From NCBI GenBank assembly GCA_964036045.1, contig OZ038379.1, positions 21,492,476-21,556,475 on the forward strand: a DNA stretch of 64,000 nucleotides, read 5' to 3'. Each line of letters starts with the position of its first letter. Within the stretch, counting starts at the first letter, position 1. The notes beneath the pieces were generated by a model. That model saw nothing but the letters and a program-made list of their open reading frames with translations, was not told where the DNA came from and did not search any database. This DNA is from Eutreptiella sp. 'Long Island Sound 2002'. Taxonomy: Eukaryota; Euglenozoa; Euglenophyceae; Eutreptiales; Eutreptiaceae. Made by a program: the position numbers and the translations under genes. Shown piece after piece: positions 44,751 through 54,701 of the stretch.

Positions 44751-45567
44751 CACTGAACCTGGGGTTCCCGTAGGCCGTCCCGAAAGAGGGCCAGTAAAAT
44801 TTGTAGCTGCAGTTCTTCCCCTTGCTGCAGTAAAGGTCCAGTACATGCTGCTTGTCGCTGGCGAACAACTCCACACTCAGGTCTTCTCTAGAGTAACCCA
44901 ACTCCTTCAGACCTTGGTCTAGGACTTCCCCCAATAGTTGATAGTCCTCAGTTTTGGAGGCTGCCATCATGTTCGAGGGCTCCGCCTTGGATAGCCTCAG
45001 GTAACTCGAGGTATGTTCCGACTGCTCCAGTGGCACAGACTCTCTGCCACTGCCGTGGTCCACGTAGAGGAGGTAGGGCGCTCGCAGCGTCAGGGATTGT
45101 ATCTGGGAGTGCTGCACGAAGAAGTAAGTCCCCAGTACAAAGTCGAAGGCCTCAGTGTCCATCACATAGAACCGATGGGCGATAGTCTGGGAGCCCATAG
45201 GTACCTCCACTTCACAGTCCCCGCAGCTGTGCACCACATGTCCATCTCCCATTCGTATAGCCGCGGTAGTCATGGTGTTCTTCAGGCTCCCACAAGGTAA
45301 AATTTTCTTGGCCACTATAGATATGGTGGCGCCAGTATCCGATACCCCCAGGTATTCACGTCCCCGTAGTCAGATACGTACCCAAAACACCAGGTCTTGG
45401 GTGCCACTGGAGCGTCCCCGTCAGAACTCCGCGGGACAGGTCACCTCAAACCCTTTGTTCCGCAGCTTGCGGGCCATCCTCATGAAAGGGCTCCTCTTCT
45501 TAGCGTTGCCGTCATCACCACCTTCATGCTCACGCTTGGCTCCTTGTTCTTGCTGGGCCTGCGTTTG
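44751..45567 (-). pseudogene. Element 1 aspartic protease region
   Basis: The motif YLGVSDTGATISIVAKK (~45300-45345) holds the DTGA catalytic site of retroviral-type proteases, and DFVLGTYFF fits the downstream flap or second-loop region. The protease matures the polyprotein. In-frame TGA codons at 45370-45372 and 45421-45423 precede it, in the same frame as gag, so a gag-pro fusion originally existed. A run of Ser/Asp/Lys-rich sequence follows the domain. Confidence 0.7.
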
Positions 45568-46905
45568 TCAGCGTGTGGTAGGACCAGACTGCCCTCCAGA
45601 GGGCTCGGAGTTCCCCCCTGGCTTAGGGTTGGGGTTGCCTCCGTTCTTGTCCTTGTTCTTGTTGTCCTTGTCTGGCTGGCGGTTAGCGCCTCCTCCTCGT
45701 CCACCTTGACTCTTGTCTTGCCCTTGACCACGTCCTTTCGACTTGCCCTTGCCGGAGTCGTTGCCTTTGCCTTTGCCTCCACCTTTGCCTGAGCCTTTGC
45801 CAGGATCTTCACCCTTAAGCTTCGCCGATAGGCGTTGCTTATGGTAGCACTCATCATCGTAGTGCTTCCGCTTCCCACAGAAGGCACACGTGATGGTGCA
45901 CCTGTAATGATCCGGCAGCTTTGCTTTGGCGCCGGTGTGCTTCTCCTGCTGCTTCCCCTGGACTACGAAGCAGTCTTGCTGCTCGCAGTCAGGGGCGTGC
46001 TGCAGGTGGCCCTGCTCGTCTCTGGCATCACACCAGAAGAGCTTCTTGACGTTCTCCATGATACGGGCGTGAGCGTGTTTGGGGGTAGTCCCCTGCCCAG
46101 ATCGGGACCCTTGGTACCCTTTGCCATTGCCTCCAGAGCCACCACCACCAGGACGGTAGTTGTTCAAGTGCTGGTCGCTCTCCTTCTCCAGCGCCAGCTC
46201 CAGGAGTAGCACGCATAGATCCTCGTAGCGGAGGGATCTAGCCTTGCGCTCTGCCGTTGAACGGCACTCGTCCCACAGCTCTCGAGGGAGCTTAGCCACC
46301 AACCAGAAGAGCAGGTCGTCGCTGCTGTAGGAACCGGGCGTCAATCGTCCAGCCCAGTGGTCCAGGTCAGCCAACAGCTCGGAGACCCTGCCAGGTTTGG
46401 GGTTGTTGGGCAGCACGGCCAGGTTCTGGATCTCGGCCCGGATGGAGAGGTCGGTTTCGTAGGTCGGGTACTGCCTCTCCAAGGCAACCAACACATCGGC
46501 AAAGGTGGCGGAGTTAGTCACGATCTGCCTGACCTGCTTGTCCAGGTACTTGGTCTTGCAGCACTGCAGGAGCAGATCGCACTTGACCCGTCCAATAGCG
46601 TGGGTTTGGCCGGTCAATCAGAGAAACCGGCCAAAATTCTAAGCGAACTCGCTGAGGTCCTTGCCTGTGAACTCAGGCAGGTTCACTGCGACCTTGGAGG
46701 TGGCAATAGCCTTAGCCTCCTGAGACCTACGTCCCTCAGGGCGTCGGGTCTTCCTCTTCTTCTTCTTCTTCCTCCCACTTGGGTTCTCCGGGTCCTCCGG
46801 GTAAAGGAGGTCCCTACCAGGACCGGCCCCCGCTGTGCCCCTTCCGCCTGTCACCCCTGCTGACTTGCTCCTGATCAACGATTGCATTTATCAAAGTCCA
46901 GGGTC
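45568..46905 (-). pseudogene. Element 1 gag, C-terminal part
   Basis: Gag core sequence: LPEFTGKDLSEFA, a TAG (46639-46641), NFGRFL, a TGA (46618-46620), LTGQTHAIGRVKCDLLL, and a long helical capsid-like stretch. Then comes a zinc knuckle CAFCGKRKHYDDEC (C-x2-C-x4-H-x4-C) and a Gly/Lys-rich tail (GKGSGKGGGKGKG). Gag packages element RNA. The frame ends at TGA 45568-45570. Upstream a KKKKKRK basic run and a TGA-TAA pair (46888-46893) precede the element 2 insertion. All parts share one frame. Confidence 0.75.
46901..46905. repeat. Target duplication GGGTC, left side of element 2
   Basis: Identical to 59310-59314. A 5-bp duplication is usual for Ty3/gypsy integration. Subtracting element 2 and one copy keeps the two halves of element 1 gag in the same frame. 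Confidence 0.85.
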
Positions 46906-49158
46906 CAAAACCAAAAATATAGAAAATGTAATCCTCCTTCAACCCTGAACAGCAACCAGATCCCACAAATACAGCAATAACCCAATCAGCAATCCAATCC
47001 ACGCTGCGGGCTTCCGTTCAGCACACCGGTCGTCCCACGGTGGCGGGCATGTACAAGAATTGCACCAAAGAGGAAAGCCCTGAAATTGGCATATGAACAC
47101 AAATAAGGCAAAGTTGGGGCAAGAGGTAAACATACACAGACTCAGCCATAGACCCCTCATTCCCTGGACTCAAGACCTTCCCCTGACTCACCAACATGAT
47201 GCCCTGAACCCAGTCAAATAAGATGGCTAAATGCCATGTGTCAAAAGTCGCTACATAAACCCCAAAAATGTGTTCACTCCCAAGCCTCTAAATCCTAGCC
47301 CAATTGGGGAGGGGGCGTGTCAAGGCCTAGAGTAGCACTCAGGACCGTGCCCTACCCTGACATAACCTTGGTTGGACTTGGAGTCGAATGGGCTTGGAGA
47401 TATGCCCCATGAGTATGAACTCATAGCATGCCAAAAACTGCCAATTCACACCATATTGGCCATATATCAAATATATGCTCCAGATTGAAGTTACCACTTA
47501 TCCGAAGGCTCAAAGCATGCATGGAATCGAAGTCTAATATTCATGGAGGATAGAGACCAAAGGTCAATGCCCATGTACATCCCCACATTACCCTCAAAAC
47601 CCCTTCGGATATGGGCGCCACGCACTGCCCAAGTCAGCCCATGATCTTGAGACCAATTCTTGTAATCCTTCGTGCGCCAAGCCAAATGGAGTACGCGATC
47701 CGGCATATGGTGGTGTTCAACTCCAAAGCATAAGCCAACATATGAACAACATACCATGGTTCGACTTCCCATAGGCTTCTAGCTGTTTGCCGACCAGGTA
47801 AGTACACAAAACGCAAAAATGAGCAAAAATTGAGGTCAAAAACATCAAATTATGTCCAAATACAAAGTTGTCATGATAGTATATCTCTATGCTCACCCAT
47901 GATATCCGCGCATGGTTCAATATACAAATGATTGGAACCATTTGCGAACAATTCCCCCACTTGGATCCCCAATCGGGCGCATGGAGATACCTTCGCCACT
48001 CATATCTACATGCCCCATGAAAATGGGAGTGCACTCATGGATCTCTTTGCCAAACATACCATGAGCAATACATACGCGGTAGACTTAGTCTAGCGCTTTG
48101 AATTCCACAATTGGGACATGGGCAAAGCCCTTGTCACGTGTGGCTCTCCATCTCTTCGGCCACACGAAGATATATAACATGGGCGTGAGCATATCAAGAC
48201 ATATGCTACCCATATCACACATAGCCCTTAATATTGGCTCCCACCATGGTATGCCATGCCCCTCCATGGTCATAACCTTGGGTTAAATGGACGTGGGAAC
48301 CTAAGGAAAGATGCTATGCAACCGCAAGACTCATGTGCTACACTCGAAAGTCATAATATCAAGTCCGGACACACGGTCAACAAGTTATAAACAAGTTTCT
48401 ACCATGTTGACCATGATCCTATGATACAACGAGTGTGTGTGCCAACTTAAGGTGTTGGACCCTACTAAAAAAAAGTTGAGACTAAGGCGCTTGCAACGCA
48501 ACCTTCCTTATTCTCTTTCCTCACACTCGCGCGTAGATATGGCCCTTCAAAGTGGTCCCACGATTCACTTTTGTTTCCCATATATCTCCAAGTCAAATGG
48601 GTGGCAAGTATAAGGGAAACCTGATTTGGGCATAGGGAAAGGAGTATGACCACTCGAAGAAGACCAAATCAAGTGCGGCGATGTCGAAGTCGAAAATCCG
48701 ATTTCGACATCGCGAAAAATTCAGATTAAAATTTCGAGTGCATATTTAGAAAATGGCGGAAGCAACGAACCCTTTACTGATGAAATCTGACCCTTCATCG
48801 GGGTTTCCGCCAAAATATCTAGAAATAACAGTTAACCAATCGGTTACCGCAAAATCGCGAGCCAACTGACAGTCGCCGATACATTGACCATCAGAACGAA
48901 AGGCTGAAAAATTACGGAAACATTATGATAATAAAACCATGTTGATTCCTGATATTCTGATATATAAATCTCAGTTGGCGGCGCCTCGGTACTGAATATG
49001 GCCGCTCATAGCCGGAATGGCCAAACCTATCACACTATCACATCGGGTTAGGTCAGGTGGATGAGAGAGTATGATATCAGCCAATGGCGGCTTGCCGGCA
49101 CATAGATACACACCCCAAGTGACCCAAAGATTGCCACGGGGGTCCGAACCGGCTTCAC
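46906..49158 (-). repeat. Element 2 3' LTR
   Basis: On the minus strand it starts GTGAAGCCGGTTCGG (at 49158) and ends ATTTTTGGTTTTG (at 46906). It contains a near-palindromic gatgtcgaagtcgaaaatccgatttcgacatc at about 48680. Short open frames in it are not genes. Confidence 0.9.
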
Positions 49159-49169
49159 CCCCCTTCTCA
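49159..49169 (-). other. Element 2 polypurine tract
   Basis: The minus strand reads gagaaggggg immediately before the 3' LTR start. This is the expected site of plus-strand DNA priming. Confidence 0.65.
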
Positions 49170-49549
49170 GAGCGTTGTTACCGCTCGGAAGTCATTGAAG
49201 AGAGGACGGGAGGACTCCAATGGGCTCCAACCCCCCCCCCATGTCCCAAGGACACATGGAGGCCCCACACACGCCGTAGGCGTCCCCCACGCCCCAAGGG
49301 AGGGGTGAGGACACTGACAATCGGTGCCCTACGCCATATCCGGTCTCCTCTTGATCTACAACATGGACCAAGGGGATCAAAGATAGAGAAACATCGTCGG
49401 TCGACCTAAATAAGTATACCACAATGAAATATATATGTGGAGATCGAGTGAAAGGGGTATATGGCCAATCAAGGCCGAAAAATCCCCGGATGAACGCCCT
49501 CACCCGTCTCCCAAGCACAGAAACAAACAAAAATGCCAAGGGGGATCCA
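49170..49549 (-). other. Element 2 3' untranslated region
   Basis: Non-coding stretch between the integrase-chromodomain stop and the polypurine tract. No further gene is recognised. Confidence 0.5.
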
Positions 49550-51556
49550 TTACGGTGCTACAGCAGCAACCAAATGGACCAACACGTCCTTGACATCCAA
49601 AGAAATATTCTTTTTCTTCAGATAGTCCATCCAGACCGTGGTATACCTCGGCACGAAACTGCTCGGAGGCTCCCACGAATCCCTGGATGCGGCGAATCCC
49701 TTCCAACGGACTTTATAAAGCCTCCCCCCAGGCGTCCCCGGGTCCGGCTTGTCCGCCAGGATCTTCTCAGCGGTGAAGTCGTCGTCCTCACCCTCATCGT
49801 CCGAGTCCACATCGCCGGCCGTGAACTCGAAGGTGACGGGACGTCCGCTGGGGTCTGGTGCTCGGGGACGAAGCTGGGTATGGTCGCGGTCCAGGATCTT
49901 GTTATCCCCCACACGAACCACATACACATCCTGCCCGACCTTACGCACGATTACCCCCGGCACATACCAAGATGCCTGCCGATGCCTGGACAGGACATCC
50001 TTGTGGTGCCGCTCCACCCACAGGGTGTCTTGGAGAGCATACTTCTGGACCTTTCCCTGCTTGAAGTACTTGGCCCTCTTGTCATGCTCGTCCTGAAGTG
50101 CCTTGCACACCTTGGCCGCGGTGTCGTCCGCCTCAGCCATCATAGCGTTCGCATCCCGGGCCACTTTGCCATGGTTCAACCACGGGAGAGTGCGTGACAC
50201 TCGATCCCGCAGGAACAGGATGCGATGGGGCGACAGTCCAGTGGGTCCCGGAAGCTCGTGATACGCTTGGAGTACTCTCCACAGCGAATTATACCAATTC
50301 CGGCCCGGTTCGTCGATGTGCAGCTGGCGGAACTTCTCGAACATCTGCCGCCCGGCCACCTCAGCCCGGCCACTGGACCGGCTGTGGTACGCCACGGTCT
50401 TGGCGTGCCGAATCCCCATGTGCTTGCACATCGTCTTGAACCACCTCCCCACGAATTGACTGCCCCGATCGCTGCAGATGACAGCTGGGACATCAAAAAT
50501 CGTCAGCCAATGCCTGATCATGGCATTAGCGACGGTCTTGGCCTGCAGCCCCACTCCATGCTTGTCCTTCTTGTCCTTCTTCTTGGACTTCTTGCCCGGG
50601 ACCGCCACGATATACCCGCTGTGCCTGTCCACCGCCAGGATGACACAGTCGTAGGTCTCTCCTTCCACGGTGACCTCCGGCATGGCGAATACGTCCATGG
50701 CCACGGACCGCATAGGGGCCTCCGGTATAGCCGTATACACCGGGTTGCCCGCTGTGGAGTGGTTGGGGCTCTTCGTGGCCCGACACACGGCGCAGTCGCT
50801 GCAGTACTTGTCCAGGAGGGCGTAGTACCCCGGTGGGAACTTGAAGCGCCACTCCAGGTCCTGCTGCATCTTGTCCCGACCAGGATGCATGAGCTGGGCG
50901 TTATGCCAGTGGTCAATGAGCTCCTCCATTCGGTTCTCAGGGACCAATAGCTTGTTCTTGAGGAACAGTTTGTCGCCATCCGCGGTCAAGCCCTCGGGCC
51001 ATTCGTCGTCCGACAGGGCGCTCACGGCATTCCAGTACTTGCTCCAGTGGTCGGATGCCGCGTAGTCATCCGACCAGTCCTCTGTGAGCACCGACCTGAC
51101 TAGCTCTACAGGGGCCACCATCCATTGCTCGAGGGTTTCCTCTCGAATAGCTTGGACGCGGGCACCCCGGAACTTGGCCAGGTCCGTACCGTTTGCCATC
51201 ACCACGAAACACTTGACCCCCTCTTGCTCCATGGCCTTCTCCATCTCGATGATGCGCTTGGCCTCCTCGGTCTCCTCGGCGTCGCCCTGGCTGGATATGT
51301 CCATCCACGCCTTGCCCGCGGGGTAGGCCCAGCGACTGAGGCAATCTGCCACAGTGTTGTCCTTCCCCGGGACGTACACGACGCTGAGGTCGAACTTGGC
51401 GAACGTCTCGTGCCATCGGGCCCTCCTAGCCGCTGGTCCTGAGGGGGTGTCGACATGCTCCTTGTGCCAGCTCTGTAGGGACTGGTGGTCCGTGCAAACC
51501 ACCACCGGCTGCAGTCCGATGTGGCCAGACCACTTCCTGAGCGCACATACAATGGC
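49550..51556 (-). CDS. Element 2 RNase H end, integrase and chromodomain
   Basis: Open from the TAG at 51557-51559 to the stop at 49550. RNase H tail: VVCTDHQSLQSWHKEH and VPGKDNTVADCLSRW. Integrase zinc finger: HPGRDKM and a CSDCAVC pair; core: AMDVFAMPE (Asp), ICSDRGSQFVG (Asp), GRAEVAGRQMFEK (Glu), so the DDE triad is complete. A GPY-like segment follows (WYVPGVIVRKVGQDVYVVRV). The C-terminal chromodomain reads FTAEKILADKP, LYKVRWKGF and DSWEPPSSFV. This is the best-preserved part of the element. Confidence 0.85.
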   Translation of the reverse strand, partial: AIVCALRKWSGHIGLQPVVVCTDHQSLQSWHKEHVDTPSGPAARRARWHETFAKFDLSVVYVPGKDNTVADCLSRWAYPAGKAWMDISSQGDAEETEEAKRIIEMEKAMEQEGVKCFVVMANGTDLAKFRGARVQAIREETLEQWMVAPVELVRSVLTEDWSDDYAASDHWSKYWNAVSALSDDEWPEGLTADGDKLFLKNKLLVPENRMEELIDHWHNAQLMHPGRDKMQQDLEWRFKFPPGYYALLDKYCSDCAVCRATKSPNHSTAGNPVYTAIPEAPMRSVAMDVFAMPEVTVEGETYDCVILAVDRHSGYIVAVPGKKSKKKDKKDKHGVGLQAKTVANAMIRHWLTIFDVPAVICSDRGSQFVGRWFKTMCKHMGIRHAKTVAYHSRSSGRAEVAGRQMFEKFRQLHIDEPGRNWYNSLWRVLQAYHELPGPTGLSPHRILFLRDRVSRTLPWLNHGKVARDANAMMAEADDTAAKVCKALQDEHDKRAKYFKQGKVQKYALQDTLWVERHHKDVLSRHRQASWYVPGVIVRKVGQDVYVVRVGDNKILDRDHTQLRPRAPDPSGRPVTFEFTAGDVDSDDEGEDDDFTAEKILADKPDPGTPGGRLYKVRWKGFAASRDSWEPPSSFVPRYTTVWMDYLKKKNISLDVKDVLVHLVAAVAP

Positions 51557-52555
51557 CTATGTCTCCTTCTCCCTCGCGGTCCATGTTCGGCGTTGGCCCT
51601 CGGCCAGGATCCTGCTCAAAAACGCCACGGGAACATGAGTCCCGTCGTCCCGGACTTGCTCGAGGACTGCCCCCACGGCATAGTCCGAGGCGTCTGTCCG
51701 TAGCACGAATCCCTTGTCCGGGTCCACCAAGAATAGCCCCAGCTGCCCCAGGAGTCGCTCCTTCAGGCGGCTGAACGCATCTTCGGCCTCAGGGGTCCAG
51801 GCAAGCTTCTTCTTGCTCCCCTTCCGGCCATCGAACTTGCCCACTTGCAGCATCTTGTGCAGCGGCCCCGAGAGTTCTGCATACATCCGGACATAGCCCG
51901 GATAGTAATTGCAGAACCCCATGAAGGACCGGAGTTCGCTGATGGTCTGGGGCTTTTCCCAGTGGTGCAGGGACGCCAGCTTCCCAGGCATGGGACGGCG
52001 TTGCCCGTGACCCACCACGTGACCCGCGAACTCCACTTCCCTCACGAAGAGTGAGGCTTTGGTGGGCTTGCACACCATGTTGTGCTTGTCCAACTCGCTG
52101 AGCACTCGGCGCAGATCCTTCTCATGCGCTTCGATGAGCTCGTCCTCAGTCATGTCTTCGGTGCCGGATCCGATGATGATGTGATCCACAAAGGGGTCGG
52201 CACAGTCCCGGACAGGACCGAGTAGGTCCTCCATCATGCGCTGGAAAGCGGCGTTGCCATTTTTGGCGCCCATAGGCACCACTTTCCACTGCATGGGCCC
52301 CAGCGGCGTCGACATCGCTGTGCAGGGCCTGGAGTCCGGGTGTAGCGGCATCTGGTGATAACCGTGTTTCAGGTCCAACACCGTGAAGAGCCGCTTTTTC
52401 TGTTGTTTTTGGAGGATGGAGTCGATCAGCGGAAGCGAGTACAAGTCGTGCTCGGTTTGCTCGTTCAAACCCCTGTAATCCACCACCAACCTCCACTCGC
52501 CCTTCTCCTTCTTTGGCACGATAACGGCTGGGCTGGCCCACTCACTGTCGGAGGG
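51557..52555 (-). pseudogene. Element 2 reverse transcriptase and RNase H start
   Basis: RT blocks: WASPAVIVPKKEKGEWRLVV (start after a frameshift near 52.56 kb), VLDLKHGYHQMPLHP (motif A), WKVVPMGAKNGNAAFQRMM (motif B, with NG in place of the common NAP) and PFVDHIIIG (motif C, ~52180). Motif C has His in place of the second catalytic Asp, which should abolish polymerase activity. RNase H begins VLRTDASDYAVGAVLEQ and is cut by TAG at 51557 (EKET, stop, AIVCAL). Thus the copy carries at least three disabling changes in this region. Confidence 0.85.
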
Positions 52556-54498
52556 TTCTTCATGGCCTCGGCCCGATCGCCCTGAAGTTGGTACTCCCGA
52601 TGACGATAGATCTTTGGGTTCGGCTTCAGCTTGATCTTCGCTGTACCAAACCTCCCACGATCCGGAGGGTTCTTGTTGGCGACGCCACTGAATAGCCGCG
52701 GATAGGCATTGATCAGCCTCTCCTTCAGCTCGGCGACCTTCGGGTTCTCCTGGGCCTCTTCAGCCGCTTGCTTCGGTATAGATACAACCGACCGCACTGC
52801 GGTATAAACCTCTTCTGGGTCCAATTCCGACTTCTCCTCGTCCGATATGCCGTCTTCATCGTCGTGGGGAGCTCTTCCCACCGATAATCTTCAGAAATTT
52901 GCGGCATCGGGCTGGTGACTGTCGCTATCGGCACCCATTCTTGGGAAATCCCATGTCGGTGGGTCCGACCCAACCGCACCATCGTATTGGTCCGCGATGT
53001 GATCCATGACCCTCGCCACGAACTCGTCCTTCTCGTACTTGCCGGTGACCAACATCTTGTCATCCCACCAATGCGGAGATGTGACCATGGCCCGCCTCTT
53101 CTTGGCTGCCACACGGTCGTGCATTCCCATCCGCATGTAGTTGACGACGTCGTCGATCTCGGCGTGGGACAGGACGTCAATGCCATCAATTGGCTGATCC
53201 GTCCCCTCCTTGGGCTCAAACATGACCTTCATGGGCACCGCCTCCACCCTACGGATGAATGCTTCATCACCCGTGGGCTGGGCTTGCGCCCCATCCACCA
53301 GGAAAGCCTTGGTACCCCACGCTTGACCCGGGGAGGGCATTGATACACCCTTGGCGTCGATGAACAACTCCTCCTCTGGCCCGAATGACATCTCGTTCAG
53401 GGTGATGGAGTCCAGCGTCGGCTTGAGACCCTCCAGCGGACATGGGGTGGATCCTATGCCGGTTATGACCAGGATCCCCTTCGCCCTATCCGCGATGATC
53501 TTCTCCACCGTACGTCTGGTATTGTCCAGGGAGCCATGCCAATACATGGGCCCCCACTCCTTCAAACCCCAATGCCTGTGCCAGGCTGAGTCTCCTCGAT
53601 GCCAATGCCTCCTACACTTCCGCAAAAGTGGGGCATCCCGGGAAGCGAAGACGTCCGTCTCGGGCGCTTCGGCTCCCAGCGTCTGGATCATCCTGGCATA
53701 CACCTGCGGCGCCATTCCATACTCCGTGAGCTGAACTCCACGGTCCCCTCTGGACTTGGCACCCACAGCTTGCACCGCTTGGACGATCCGATCCTCTTCC
53801 TCAGCATTCCATCGGGATGATCCGCATGCATAGTCCGTGGACAGCCATGTGAGGCATTCATCATCCTCCCGGACCAGCGTTGCACGATGGGGAAGGGCTC
53901 CAATGGCGTTTGCCACCATGAAGTCATACCCCATGATCATATCCCAATCTGTAATGACGGCCACATAGAAGTTCCCGGATAGAGTGCTTCTCTTCGCCAG
54001 ATCAGGGCGGTTCAAGGGCTCATGTTCCCAGAATTCCATACTGATAGTGGCCACATGGGTACCACCACCCATGATCTCTCCATTGGCCACCTTCAGGCGC
54101 ACTGGTCTACGGCTGGGCTGCAGGGATTCCTCCTTGAACAACCCTCTCCGGACCAGGCTCACCTGGGCACCCGTATCCACCAAAACATCCACCACCAACT
54201 CCTCTTGTCCGCACCGTACACGCACCTTCAAGTGCAACTGCCGCTCGTCACCATGCGGTGTATGGACGACTCTCACGGCATGCAACTCTAGCACGTCCGG
54301 GTGCATCAGGACTTCGAGGGTATGATCACGGATGGTGTAGATCTTGGGTTGGTCTTGCCCGTCCACGGGGCTCTCCGTGGTCACTCCTTCCTTCTTACCA
54401 CGTCCCTTGCCCACATAAACGTCCCTTGGCAGGGCGCTCCAGGGGTTGGGAGTGGCGAAACTCAGTGGTTTTGGCTCTTCCAGAACCTTCTTCGGCAC
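52556..54498 (-). pseudogene. Element 2 protease and linker
   Basis: The frame 52891-54498 carries the protease site VDVLVDTGAQVSLVRRG (~54170) and WDMIMGYDFM. A central segment (TDVFASRDAPLL, DSAWHRHW, WHGSLDNTRRTVEKII, KGILVITG) has the pattern of the inactive methyltransferase-like or RNase H-like insert found in some retroelement pol proteins; its role is unknown. After 52891 the reading passes through two more frames (52725-53219 tail, then 52556-52881 with KSELDPEEVYTAV) to reach RT, so at least two frameshifts exist. Confidence 0.7.
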
Positions 54499-54701
54499 CC
54501 GATGTGCCTTCGCTTTCTCTGGGATTCCACTGATTTTCGAAGGAGAGACCTCCGAGGTCCCACTCCCGTGGGGGCTCCTCTAGACTTGACTTCCCGCAGC
54601 CCCTTCCGGCTGCGATCGGCCAGGACTTTGTCCACCACGTTGCTGGGCTTTGAGTTCCTCCAACGTCCTCAACATGTCCTCAGCAACTTCCTCGATCGAC
54701 C

